Assembly (NCBI GenBank): GCA_964578605.1
Contig: CAZODO010000012.1
Span: forward strand, 1 to 64,000
Source of the DNA: JAXMHN01 sp964578605
Lineage (GTDB): Bacteria; Verrucomicrobiota; Verrucomicrobiia; Limisphaerales; SIBE01
DNA: 64,000 nucleotides
Direction: 5' to 3'
The notes under the pieces are model-generated. The model did no database searches. It worked only from the letters and a program-made list of their open reading frames with translations, and had not been told where the DNA came from. Positions 1 to 8,533 of the stretch are shown in pieces (the first letter of the stretch is position 1; every line of letters starts with the position of its first letter). A program made the position numbers and the translations under genes.

Positions 1-297
1 CTTACAACCGGAAAAATCCAGGAAATCCCCGTCTTTGAGCTGCGGAATGTAGGATAGCATGCGCCGGAAAAGCGAGTTGTTGTATGGGTAAGTGGCTTTA
101 TGTCAGTTCCTTGTGCGATGGTGACAATTGACCCCATTTTTCGGTCGCGATCGTTCGGTTCCCGTCCGATTTCGCGGCTGCCGGTCCAGGATCAGCCACA
201 TGAACGCAGGGCAACTGCTGGATTGACGCGCATCCGTCAGGCGCGCTAATTTGTTTTGAGAACCAGACAACCTTTTAAAGCCTGCTTTGAGTCCCTT

Positions 298-1119
298 ATG
301 AATACGCTGACTCATCATTCAAAAAACTTGCGGCGCTCCCTGCCTGCCTGGAACCGTGCCGCCTTCACGCTGATCGAGTTGCTTGTCGTGATCGCGATTA
401 TCGCGATTCTGGCCGGGATGCTGCTTCCGGCTCTCGCCAAGGCCAAGACCAAGGCGCAAGGAATCAAGTGTCTCAATAATCTTAAGCAACTCCAGCTTTG
501 CTGGATCATGTATGCCCATGACAATGACGACAGGCTCATCCTGAACAACTTGGGAAGCCAGGATGCCTGGATCGACGGACGCTTCACGATCTCGGCGGCA
601 CCGGGCTGGACGAACATCACGATCATCACCAACGGTCAGCTCTGGAAGTACAACTCCTCGTTGGAGATCTACAAATGCCCTGCCGACGAGCCTTGGCCCA
701 AGACCGGCGCGAGGCGAGTCCAGCGGGTGCGAAGCTATTCCATGAGCGGGATGATGAGCAGTGATCAAGATTGGGTCCAGAACGACCGGGTGAAGGCGTT
801 CAAGAAGCTAAGCGATATTCGCGCACCGTCACCGTCTGGCGCCCTCGTCTTCCTGGATGAAAACCCCTACACCATCGACGATGGGTATTTTGCCTGCCGA
901 TGCTTCGACGCGACGCCCTACTGGCAGAATGCTCCGGCCGGCCGTCACAACAACGGCGGCGTGCTTTCGTTCGCCGATGGGCACGCGGAACTCTGGCGTT
1001 GGCTCGAAGCCAACACCTCCAAAATCAAAACGCTCGACGCCCCGGCGGTGAAGCCGGTTGACCGCGACCTGCAGCGCTTGCAGAAGGCCGTGGTGGACCG
1101 GGCGGAACTGGGAATCTGA
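298..1119 (+). CDS. Prepilin-type N-terminal cleavage/methylation domain protein (H-X9-DG type)
   Basis: A pseudopilin-like secreted or membrane-anchored protein of 273 aa. After a short basic leader it has the type IV prepilin cleavage signal AFTLIELLVVIAIIAILAGM, with F and E flanking the processing site, then one hydrophobic helix. A globular part follows, ending in the H-X9-DG signature (HNNGGVLSFADG, near residues 220-231). This architecture is very abundant in Verrucomicrobiota and Planctomycetota, usually as free-standing genes not linked to a secretion operon, which is the case here. The specific role is unknown. I chose the ATG at 298 because the upstream in-frame GTG/TTG-type codons add a non-hydrophobic extension with no function. 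The domain is clear, the biological role is not. Confidence 0.88.
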   Translation: MNTLTHHSKNLRRSLPAWNRAAFTLIELLVVIAIIAILAGMLLPALAKAKTKAQGIKCLNNLKQLQLCWIMYAHDNDDRLILNNLGSQDAWIDGRFTISAAPGWTNITIITNGQLWKYNSSLEIYKCPADEPWPKTGARRVQRVRSYSMSGMMSSDQDWVQNDRVKAFKKLSDIRAPSPSGALVFLDENPYTIDDGYFACRCFDATPYWQNAPAGRHNNGGVLSFADGHAELWRWLEANTSKIKTLDAPAVKPVDRDLQRLQKAVVDRAELGI

Positions 1120-1357
1120 GAGGTCTACGAACTCCCTGGATAGGTAATCACCCTCACCGAAAATGGGTAATCACCTCTATTTCCTCAATCGCCAGAATAG
1201 AGCATATTGAAATTGGGTTCCGGGTTTTTATGGGTAGACCGGAATGACACCCGCGTGCGGAGGGGCTAATGGCCGGACGCGGGTGATCGTTTTTGTACCG
1301 GCGTCGGCGGCGTTGGCAGCCTTTGTGCCGCGCTTGCGGGAGGGTGGGGTGGACGGA

Positions 1358-1759
1358 CTAGGCGGCGGGATGCATCTCGTCGGGCAATGCCGGCAAATCC
1401 GCCGGGCGGTGCCGCTCTTCTTCGGTGAACATCACCCACAAGGTATAAACCCCAAGCGCCGTCCCCAATGGGAAGTGGATCAACTCCAGCAGTCCAAGAA
1501 CGATGATCAGCACGCGGGCCCATTCTTTCCCTCCCAGCAAGGCCCATCCGCCGATGATGCCCGGAACGGACAGGATCGCAATAACGCCACCGATGCAGAG
1601 GCCCACCGTGCCGACGATCGCCGCCGGCCCGACTTCCCCATTCCAGATGACAATTCCGCCCGCCGTGCCGAACAGGGTGAAGATGATCGTGGCGGCGAGG
1701 AGCCCGAGCGCCCCAAAAAGGATGTGAAGCGCGGCGACGACTTTGACGTGAGTACTCAT
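1358..1759 (-). CDS. Small multi-pass membrane protein, unknown function
   Basis: A 133-aa protein with about three to four hydrophobic helices (around residues 5-30, 45-68 and 75-112) and a charged cytosolic-looking tail rich in E, R and P. The C-terminal half has the GWALLGGKEWARVLIIVLG pattern. This kind of segment (GxGLLxxKxWAR) is common in short DUF-type membrane proteins of bacteria that look like fragments of larger integral membrane families. No catalytic residues are evident. It stands alone, with about 240 bp of spacer on its 5' side in the window and a repeat-containing spacer on the other side. Function is not assignable. Confidence 0.7.
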   Translation of the reverse strand: MSTHVKVVAALHILFGALGLLAATIIFTLFGTAGGIVIWNGEVGPAAIVGTVGLCIGGVIAILSVPGIIGGWALLGGKEWARVLIIVLGLLELIHFPLGTALGVYTLWVMFTEEERHRPADLPALPDEMHPAA

Positions 1760-1880
1760 GTCAGGTTTGTGGTTGCAGCCCGGACTTTAATCCCGAAGTC
1801 AGATCGCCGAAAATTATAATCCCGTCCCAGGTTTGGAAACAAGCGAGGGGGTGGACCGTGGGCCACGATTGGCAGGGCCG

Positions 1881-1912
1881 AAATGGCAGGGCTGGGCCGC
1901 CGGCCCGGCCCT
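1881..1912. repeat. GC-rich palindromic dispersed repeat, copy 1
   Basis: A 32-bp sequence that starts with AAATGGCAGGGCTGG and ends with GGCCCGGCCCT. It agrees at 30 of 32 positions with 16908-16939. Its core is self-complementary (GGGCTGGGCC against GGCCCGGCCC) and would fold into a stable GC hairpin. It lies in the spacer between two converging or co-directional secreted or membrane genes, so it could also act as a transcription terminator, although there is no T-run. Confidence 0.6.
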
Positions 1913-1977
1913 GCCCTTGCCTCCTGTAAGCGCAGCAGGCTGTGCGAACAAAGGTCGGAACTGGCCTTGAAGCCGGT

Positions 1978-3255
1978 TCAATCCAGAGCCTCGCACTCTC
2001 CCAACCTGGCTTGCACTTCCTCATCCACGCTCAAACGCAACCAGCCAATCGCGCGTCTCTCGCCGGGAAGAATGCGGAGATTTTGAGCGGCGGCAACTTC
2101 CGGTTCGAAGCAGCACCCTCGCGGCCCTTGCGAGGTCAGGTTGAACCCGTGAAGCGCGTCGGCGGCGCGCAAGCGCGCCGCCGGCCATTGAACGCGTATC
2201 GGCGGCACAGGGGCGTATTCGGTCTCGCCGCTGTTCACGAGGGCAATGTGGACCAATCCCCGGTCCGGACGGCTCACCTCAACCTGGAGCTGCCGGACGG
2301 GCGTTCGACCTTCCATCACGGCGGCGAGGGTTGGCCATGGCCAGTTCAACCTGTCACCGGTCACGGGCAGCCGGAACCAGATCACGCCTTTCAGCCCCTT
2401 CGGGCCATGGGTCGACCATTCCCGAACCAGGCCGGCCATCGCCGCTGGATCGGCTCGCACCTCCCGGGTCCGGACGTCTGGCGGCCAGGATGGGGAGGGG
2501 CCCTCAGCTGAAAGCCCCAGAAACTTGCCGTTCGCGCTAAACGCCACCAAATAACCGTAAGTCGGCAACGCCACCGTGAAAGGCACGCCCATTTGCCCGG
2601 CGCGATCGACGGCGCGCTTTGCCGCGACCGGGTCGCACAGTTCAAACCCTGCGCCGATGTCTTTCGGCCGCTCCAAAGAATGGACCTGCAGCACGTAGTT
2701 GTCGGCGGCGGAAACCAGCTCTTTGAAACCGGGCCTGCGCAACCAGCTTGGGAGGGCCGTAATGCCAATGGGCGTGGGCGCAACGCGCTTTCGAATGACG
2801 CCAATCCAGGTCCGGTAACCGTCCAGCTTGGATTCCGCACAATCGAAATCGATCTGCAGTTCCGAAACTTGCAGGCCGTTGGTGTGAGCCTCATGGACAA
2901 TCGATCTGGCCAAGGCGCTCAGCGCTTCGATCGGTTCCCCGGCCGGTTCGAATGGGCCAGGGTAGGGGCCGATTCGCAATGCCAGCCCGACAGACCGCCC
3001 GGTTTCCCGCAGAACGGCATAGTCCAAAGGCACTCGGATCGCACGCGGCTGTTTCCGAACCCACGTGACCTCGGCGCTCAGCGCAATGACGCGGGTGAAG
3101 TGAGGCGCGTGCTGCGAGACGGTTTCCCGGACCTGGCGGTTCCAATCCCGCTGCCAAACGTAAGCTTCGTGTGAGAGCGGGGGACGGGCCGGTTCACCCA
3201 GGCAAACGGCGGACCCGAGCAAGCAGGCCACCATTATCCGGGGTTGGGGGGACAT
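1978..3255 (-). CDS. Secreted DUF3142-like protein
   Basis: About 425 aa with an N-terminal signal peptide (hydrophobic IMVACLLGSAVCLG), then a glycoside-hydrolase-like TIM-barrel-type sequence. Recognisable parts are a start motif EAYVWQRDW, a DFDCAESKLDGY segment typical of DUF3142 proteins, and a C-terminal beta-rich part. DUF3142 proteins are mostly uncharacterised, exported, and resemble glycosidase folds; the acidic DFDC strand would be the natural candidate for a binding or catalytic site (inference). The longest reading frame begins at a TTG at 3321. I prefer the ATG at 3255 because it gives a compact signal peptide. There are no clear operon partners. Confidence 0.7.
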   Translation of the reverse strand: MSPQPRIMVACLLGSAVCLGEPARPPLSHEAYVWQRDWNRQVRETVSQHAPHFTRVIALSAEVTWVRKQPRAIRVPLDYAVLRETGRSVGLALRIGPYPGPFEPAGEPIEALSALARSIVHEAHTNGLQVSELQIDFDCAESKLDGYRTWIGVIRKRVAPTPIGITALPSWLRRPGFKELVSAADNYVLQVHSLERPKDIGAGFELCDPVAAKRAVDRAGQMGVPFTVALPTYGYLVAFSANGKFLGLSAEGPSPSWPPDVRTREVRADPAAMAGLVREWSTHGPKGLKGVIWFRLPVTGDRLNWPWPTLAAVMEGRTPVRQLQVEVSRPDRGLVHIALVNSGETEYAPVPPIRVQWPAARLRAADALHGFNLTSQGPRGCCFEPEVAAAQNLRILPGERRAIGWLRLSVDEEVQARLGECEALD

Positions 3256-3649
3256 TCGGAACCGACGGGCAGCGGCGGAGGCGAGTGCGATGAACCAGGG
3301 CAATAGAGAGGTCTTGCTCAAGCTTCAATAGCCAGACAGTTTTCCGGTCCTGGGGCAATTCCCAATTGCCCAATGAGACAGGATTCGCCCGCTGGAGCAG
3401 GGGCCCTGCGCGAATTGGGGATGGCCAGCGCCAGGGCGACTGTGGTCCGGTTCGGGCTGCATTCGCTCTAAACAAATTATAACCATATTTCTGTTAATTT
3501 GATTGTATAGTGAGTAAATAAATCACGAAATTATCACGAGTATAGCACGAGTATAGCAACACCGGGAGGAGGTCGAATCTTTTCCAGGCGAAGGGGCTTG
3601 GCACTTTGCACTTTCCGGTTCGGCGCCTTCCACGATAATCACCCATGTG
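3256..3649. other. Spacer with AT-rich segment and 11-bp tandem repeat
   Basis: This 394-bp gap separates the divergent secreted DUF3142-like gene and the CNNM/CorC gene set. Around 3470-3560 it becomes strikingly AT-rich compared with its surroundings, which fits a promoter region. A TATAGT at about 3506-3511 could be a -10 box, but I see no convincing -35. It carries three 11-bp units described in a separate entry. I see no gene in it. Confidence 0.5.
3523..3555. repeat. Three tandem 11-bp units (TCACGAAATTA / TCACGAGTATA / GCACGAGTATA)
   Basis: Three consecutive 11-nt units can be read directly, the last two differing at one position. They lie about 95 bp upstream of the first CNNM/CorC start codon in an AT-rich segment. 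An 11-bp period places equivalent bases on roughly the same face of the helix, so a protein-binding array is possible (inference). Replication slippage is the simpler explanation. Confidence 0.6.
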
Positions 3650-4894
3650 ATGTGGCTGGAATGGGCCGCCTTGGGCGGGTTGATCGTCTGTTTGGCCGGG
3701 AGCGTGTTCTTCGCTCTCGCCGAGTCGGCGTTGTTCTCGCTGGGCCGATGGCGGGCGCAGCAACTGGCCGAGGACGACCAAGCCAGGGGCGGGAAAGTCC
3801 TTCAATTGCTCCAGAACCCGCGAGATCTTCTCGGCACGATCGTTCTTGGCAACACGCTGTGCAACGCGGGGGTCGTGGCCATTGTGCTCGGGTTGGGCTG
3901 GTCGGGTGGCTGGGTTGCTGGCCTTGCGGCCTCAAGCGCCTGGCTCCTGGTCCTGGTGGCAGGCGAGGTGTTGCCGAAGACGGCAGGCTCGCGAGCGCCG
4001 GAGTACTGGGCGGTGAGAGTCGTGAGCCTGGTGGCACGCCTGAAGAAGCTCACGGGTCCCTTGCATCGCCTGGCCCAGCGGATCAGCCTCGCGGTCTTCC
4101 GAGGGATCGTTCCCAGCTCCTGGGGTCCGGAAGCCCCGGTGACCGGCGACGAGTTCCCGGAATTGCTCGAAATGGCATGTCAACAGGGAGGGCTGGGCCG
4201 GGCCGAGCGCGATCTCATTCAGCAGATCATTCGCCTGGACCGCCGCACGGCGCAGGATGTGATGAAGCCCCGGGCGCAAATGGCCTGTATTTCCGACGAT
4301 TTGCCCGTGGAAGAGATGATTCTGGCGGCCCGCAAGCTTAAGCACCGCCGGCTGCCGATCCATGACGAGAAGCTGGACACGATTGTGGGAATGCTGAACA
4401 CCCGGGCGCTGCTGCTCGATCCACAAGCGGACCTTTCCGAGGCGGTGGAATTCCCGTCGTTCGTGCCGGAGTCGATGAATCTGCTGCAGTTGTTCCGGAG
4501 CTTTCAACGGCAGCGGCGCGGGATCGGGATTGTGCTCGACGAATATGGCGGCACCGCCGGGTTGGTCACCACCGAGGACATCCTTGAGGAGGTGGTGGGC
4601 GAGATCTACGGCGAGGCTGAAACGGAGGGATTCAGCGTGGAGAAGCTGGGGGAAGGCCGTTGGCGCGCGAATGGAACCACTCGGATCGAGACGTTCCGGC
4701 CGGAGTATCCGGAGATTGGAGAGGTGAACGGGGTGGATACGCTGGGAGGCTTGATCGTGACGCAGCTTGGGGTGGTGCCGGCGCAAGGGGAATCCGTGGT
4801 GTTCAGGGGGCTGCGGTTGACGGCGCTCCTGGCCGATGAACGCCGCGTGCGGGAGGTCTTGGTAGAAACCATGAAGAAACGAGGAGGCACCTGA
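3650..4894 (+). CDS. CNNM/CorC-family transporter-like protein (DUF21-CBS), paralog 1
   Basis: A 414-aa inner-membrane protein of the hemolysin C/CorC/CNNM family, which is linked to Mg2+ and Co2+ efflux. It has an N-terminal DUF21 domain of three to four helices (residues ~5-130, with the family pattern FFALAESALFSL near 20), then a CBS pair (~200-320) with the hallmark IVLDEYGGTAGLVTTEDI, and a C-terminal CorC_HlyC transporter-associated domain (~330-405). The ATG at 3650 follows a GTG at 3647 that is less likely. Its stop overlaps the next start by one base (TGATG), so the two are translationally coupled. It is the first of three homologs in a row. Confidence 0.9.
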   Translation: MWLEWAALGGLIVCLAGSVFFALAESALFSLGRWRAQQLAEDDQARGGKVLQLLQNPRDLLGTIVLGNTLCNAGVVAIVLGLGWSGGWVAGLAASSAWLLVLVAGEVLPKTAGSRAPEYWAVRVVSLVARLKKLTGPLHRLAQRISLAVFRGIVPSSWGPEAPVTGDEFPELLEMACQQGGLGRAERDLIQQIIRLDRRTAQDVMKPRAQMACISDDLPVEEMILAARKLKHRRLPIHDEKLDTIVGMLNTRALLLDPQADLSEAVEFPSFVPESMNLLQLFRSFQRQRRGIGIVLDEYGGTAGLVTTEDILEEVVGEIYGEAETEGFSVEKLGEGRWRANGTTRIETFRPEYPEIGEVNGVDTLGGLIVTQLGVVPAQGESVVFRGLRLTALLADERRVREVLVETMKKRGGT

Positions 4895-5883
4895 TGGCTG
4901 CCGCTGTCCTCTATTGGCTGGCGCTTCTGGGAGCGTTGCTTGTGGCCTTCCTGTTTTCCGGGATGGAGGCAGGAGTCCTCGCCCTGAGCCGGTTCCGAAT
5001 TCGTCGCCAAGCCCGGGCCGGGATTCGCCGGGCGCAAGTCCTGCAACGGCTCCTCGATAACCAGGAGAATATCCTTTGGACAATTCTGGTGGGAAACACG
5101 CTGGCGACGGTCACCGCGTTCAGCCTCGTGCTGGCCGGGCTTCGCAGCGCATCGGGCGGGCGGATGGGGTTCGTGATCCCGGCGTTCGGCGTGGCGGTCT
5201 TCCTCTTTTATGCCCTTGCCGATCTGTTGCCGAAGATGGTTTTCCAGGAGCATCCAAACCGCCTCTGCCTGGCGCTGGCGACGCCTTTCCGGATTGTCCA
5301 GGTCCTCCTCTCGCCCCTTGTGGCGGTGCTGACGTGGTCGTCGGTATCCCTGGTCCGCCTCACAGGCGGCGAGCGCTCCGGAAGAGGGGCGCTCAGCAGC
5401 CGCCGAGCCGCCCGCCTTGCCATCCAGGAAACTTCCCAAATCCTGACACCAGAGGAGCGCGCGATGGTAAACCGGGTTTTGAACCTGCAGGACCTGACCG
5501 TCCGGTCAATCGTCGTTCCGCTCGACCGGGCCATTGGAGTGACGAAACAGACACCCGTGCGCGATCTGCTCGAAATCTGCCGGGGACAGCCGGTCGGGCG
5601 TCTCCCGGTCTGGGACGGTGACGGCCCGGCTCGCCGAACGATCGGGATTGTCAGCCTGAGCGCGCTCCTGTTCACGGAAGAGGTCGACCCGGCGACACCG
5701 GTGGTGCGCTACGCCAAGCCGCCCACCCACTTCCGGGAAGACCTGCGGCTTGAAGAAGCGCTGCGGCGAATGCAGCGCACCCGGCAACGAATGGCGGTGG
5801 TGATCGGGCTTGATGGCCGCGAGTTGGGAATCGTGAACCTGCGCGACATCTTGAAGTCCATCTTCGGGGAAGTGACGTTGTGA
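4894..5883 (+). CDS. DUF21-CBS membrane protein, short paralog 2
   Basis: A 329-aa member of the same CNNM/CorC family. It has the DUF21 membrane domain (FLFSGMEAGVLALSRFR near residue 20; LVGNTLA near 65) and a CBS pair (~190-325) that ends with an acidic-basic stretch and the ILKSIFGEV terminus. It lacks the C-terminal CorC_HlyC domain found in its two neighbours, and its second CBS repeat lacks the DEYGG loop. It may therefore serve as a partner or regulatory subunit rather than a complete transporter (inference). It is coupled to the upstream gene by a 1-bp overlap, and the next gene begins 4 bp after its stop. Confidence 0.88.
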   Translation: MAAAVLYWLALLGALLVAFLFSGMEAGVLALSRFRIRRQARAGIRRAQVLQRLLDNQENILWTILVGNTLATVTAFSLVLAGLRSASGGRMGFVIPAFGVAVFLFYALADLLPKMVFQEHPNRLCLALATPFRIVQVLLSPLVAVLTWSSVSLVRLTGGERSGRGALSSRRAARLAIQETSQILTPEERAMVNRVLNLQDLTVRSIVVPLDRAIGVTKQTPVRDLLEICRGQPVGRLPVWDGDGPARRTIGIVSLSALLFTEEVDPATPVVRYAKPPTHFREDLRLEEALRRMQRTRQRMAVVIGLDGRELGIVNLRDILKSIFGEVTL

Positions 5884-5887
5884 TGCT

Positions 5888-7240
5888 ATGGATACCGAGG
5901 GTCTCATCGAACTTGCGCTCCAGATCCTGGCCGTGGTCGTCCTGGTCCTGATCAATGCCTTTTTCGTGGCCGCCGAGTTCGCCCTGGTCAAAGTCCGGGA
6001 AACACAACTGACGCCGCTGATCATGAAAGGGCACCGGCGCGCGCGCATTGCCCGGCGGGTGATCCAGAACCTGGACGCATCGCTGAGCGCCTGCCAATTG
6101 GGCATCACGCTGGCGAGCATTGCCCTCGGCTGGATTGGGGAGCCGGTCTTCAGCCGGTTGTTGGAGCCGTTAATGAACGCGCTGAATGTCGGGTCGGAAG
6201 GCGTGCGCACGACCGTGGCGGCCGTGGTCGGGATGAGCGTCATCACCTTCCTCCATATCAGTGCCGGCGAGCAGGCGCCCAAATGGCTCGCCATCCAGCG
6301 GCCCTTGCCCACTGCGCTCGTGGTCGTGCAACCCTTGGCCTGGTTCCACCGCGCGTCTTATCCTTTCATTTGGCTGCTCAACCAGGCATCGCTCGGATTG
6401 CTCCGAATCTTCGGAGTTCAGCCGGAAGAAGGCGGGGAACACGCGCAGTCCGAAGAGGAACTTCGGCTGCTGCTCGCTTCGTCTCAGAAGCATTCCGGGG
6501 CCAGTCCGCTCGGCCGGGAGATTGTGTTGAACGCGCTCGGGTTGCGCCACCGGGTCGTCCGGGAAGTGATGCGTCCCCGCCAGGAAATCACAGCGCTGGA
6601 TACGGAGAGCAGCATTGCGGAATGCCTGGATCTTGCGGAAAAGACGCGGTATTCGCGCTTCCCCTTGTGCGAAGGGGGCGATCTGGACCAGACATTGGGC
6701 GTGGTCCATTCCAAAGACTTGTTCGCGATGCGTCTCCGGGCGCGCCAGGGCGCGGACCTTGCGGCTGTCGCTTGGAAACTCATCTACGTTCCGGAAACGG
6801 CCCGCCTGGAAAAGCTGCTTCAGCGATTCCTGGAGCGGAAACTTCATATGGCGATTGTCGTGGACGAATACGGGGGAACGGTGGGGTTGGTGACGCTCGA
6901 GAACATCCTGGAGGAGCTGGTCGGGCAGATCCAGGACGAGTTCGACCAGGAAAAGCCTTTGCTGCAGAAGACGGGCCAGGAAACGTGGAGCATCGCCGGC
7001 GGGCTGCCCCTGCACCAACTGGGCGAACTGATCGGCGAACCCCTGCAGTCCGAAGGCATCACCACGGTCAATGGCTGGATCACCCAGCGGTTGGGCGGCT
7101 TTCCGAAATCGGGCGACGTGGTGCCCGTGGGCGATTTTGAGCTGCGGGTTGAGGAAATGGACGGGCTGCGAGTGGCCAAGATCCGGCTGGCCCGCGTCAG
7201 GGCGGCCGTGGACGCGACCCTCACGCAAACGGGGGCTTGA
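5888..7240 (+). CDS. CNNM/CorC-family transporter-like protein (DUF21-CBS-CorC_HlyC), paralog 3
   Basis: A full-length 450-aa family member. DUF21 has NAFFVAAEFALVKVRETQL near residues 20-38 and the conserved LGITLASIALGWIGEP around 77-92. The CBS pair (~210-340) contains IVVDEYGGTVGLVTLENI, and a complete CorC_HlyC domain follows (~350-440), including GDVVPVGDFELRV. Of the three paralogs this one best matches the widespread bacterial hemolysin-family proteins. It lies 4 bp after the second paralog, so all three are presumably one transcript. The substrate is presumed divalent cation export from family knowledge; nothing in the sequence fixes the metal. Confidence 0.92.
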   Translation: MDTEGLIELALQILAVVVLVLINAFFVAAEFALVKVRETQLTPLIMKGHRRARIARRVIQNLDASLSACQLGITLASIALGWIGEPVFSRLLEPLMNALNVGSEGVRTTVAAVVGMSVITFLHISAGEQAPKWLAIQRPLPTALVVVQPLAWFHRASYPFIWLLNQASLGLLRIFGVQPEEGGEHAQSEEELRLLLASSQKHSGASPLGREIVLNALGLRHRVVREVMRPRQEITALDTESSIAECLDLAEKTRYSRFPLCEGGDLDQTLGVVHSKDLFAMRLRARQGADLAAVAWKLIYVPETARLEKLLQRFLERKLHMAIVVDEYGGTVGLVTLENILEELVGQIQDEFDQEKPLLQKTGQETWSIAGGLPLHQLGELIGEPLQSEGITTVNGWITQRLGGFPKSGDVVPVGDFELRVEEMDGLRVAKIRLARVRAAVDATLTQTGA

Positions 7241-7323
7241 ACGAAGGATTTTGCGGGGTTTGCGCTGGGAAAGGGGTCAAAAAGTCCGTTGAAAAGTTGG
7301 TGGGGCCGCACTAGTTTCAGGCG

Positions 7324-8250
7324 ATGCTTGGTGATCGGAGCTACCTGCGGGGGGCGTCCTTTGGTTCTCAAAGGTCAACCGCGCTTGTGCTGGTGCTGAT
7401 TAACGTCGCCCTGTTTGTCATCCAGAGCGTGTTCTGGTTCTGGCAACGCGACATTTACCAGGTCTGGTTTGGAGGCGGCGGGCAGCGCGGGTTGTTGCCG
7501 CTCAGCCAGGAGGGCTTGGCCAAGGGATTCCTCTGGCAGTTGGTCACCTACCAATTTCTCCATGGCGGCATGCTTCATCTCCTGGTCAATATGCTGCTGG
7601 TCTTCTTTTTCGGCCGTGCCATCGAAGATGCCCTGGGGAGGAAGACGCTGCTTCGGATTTATCTTTTCAGCGGCGCGGTGGGCGGGTTGGTGCAGATCAT
7701 TTTCCAGGCCACCATGCAACGGATTATCCCAGAGTATCTGGGGGGGAGTGTCGTTGGGGCTTCGGCAAGCGGGCTTGGCCTGCTGGCGGCCTATGCCGCG
7801 CTCTTCCCGCACCGGGAGATTACGCTGCTGCTGTTCTTCTTTATCCCGGTCAATCTCCGAGCCAGGACGCTTCTCTGGATTAGCATCGGTTTGGCCGTGT
7901 TCGGCATGGCTGTCCCTATGGGCAACGTGGCGGAAGCGGCTCACCTGGGGGGAATTGTCACCGGGTTGGCCTACATCCATTGGATTGTCCAAGGCACGGG
8001 CTGGCCAACGTTCCGCTTCAAGCGCGCGGCCGCGCAGCCTCGTGTCCTCGTGACGGCTCCCTTGCCGAAGAAGACCTTCTGGCAACGCTCGAAGACCACG
8101 ACGGAAGTCGACGACCTGCCTCCGGCGGAGTTCATCAGCCGGGAGGTGGACCCCATCCTTGACAAGATTTCCGAGTTCGGGATTCACAGCCTCACCGAGC
8201 GGGAGCGGCGCATTCTCGAAGCGGCGCGGGCTAAGATGGCCAAGCGCTAG
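7324..8250 (+). CDS. Rhomboid family intramembrane serine protease
   Basis: A 308-aa protein with six predicted helices between residues ~18 and 225. The rhomboid signature HGGMLHLLVNM (His85, Asn89) is present, with the catalytic Ser147 in GASASGLGL and His207 in AHLGGIVTGL, giving a complete Ser-His dyad. Rhomboids cleave membrane-spanning substrates within the bilayer. A soluble C-terminal tail of about 85 aa ends in FGIHSLTERERRILEAA, a helical motif frequently attached to bacterial rhomboids of this class. The gene starts 83 bp after the third CNNM gene and is co-oriented, so it may share the transcript. The substrate is unknown. Confidence 0.9.
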   Translation: MLGDRSYLRGASFGSQRSTALVLVLINVALFVIQSVFWFWQRDIYQVWFGGGGQRGLLPLSQEGLAKGFLWQLVTYQFLHGGMLHLLVNMLLVFFFGRAIEDALGRKTLLRIYLFSGAVGGLVQIIFQATMQRIIPEYLGGSVVGASASGLGLLAAYAALFPHREITLLLFFFIPVNLRARTLLWISIGLAVFGMAVPMGNVAEAAHLGGIVTGLAYIHWIVQGTGWPTFRFKRAAAQPRVLVTAPLPKKTFWQRSKTTTEVDDLPPAEFISREVDPILDKISEFGIHSLTERERRILEAARAKMAKR

Positions 8251-8327
8251 GGAGTTTTGCGGGCCGGCTCTGCTGTTGTCACCCCCTGCGGCCCGAGAGG
8301 AGAGACCGGTATGGACACCTTGTTCCG

Positions 8328-8381
8328 AGTGTACACATCTGTGTACACTTTTGTAAGAGACTCGCATCGATGAGCTTACAA
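8328..8381. promoter_or_regulatory. Paired GTGTACAC palindromes and a 7-bp inverted repeat
   Basis: In the spacer upstream of the amidase/trpC cluster, the perfect palindrome GTGTACAC occurs twice, at 8329-8336 and 8341-8348, a spacing of 12 bp. It is followed by TTGTAAG at 8351 and its complement CTTACAA at 8375. Fifteen bases (8328-8342) recur exactly at 50654-50668. A dimeric repressor operator or a decayed repeat are both possible. Confidence 0.4.
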
Positions 8382-8533
8382 GCCAAAATGTCACGCCTCA
8401 AAAAAGTCTGGAGCCTGATTTACCGTCCTTTGGCTCCGATCAAAGCGCCGCGCCCCGGTTGGCTATTCATCCCCGCTCTAAGAGTCGCTTCTGTGAACGT
8501 TGACTCTCCTTCAAGGGCCGGTACTCTCTCCCC

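Noticed and set aside
1..60. Possible start of a minus-strand gene reading MLSYIPQLKDGDFL
   Set aside because: Only 20 codons are in the window, no ribosome-binding site is visible, and the reading continues off the edge; it cannot be supported.
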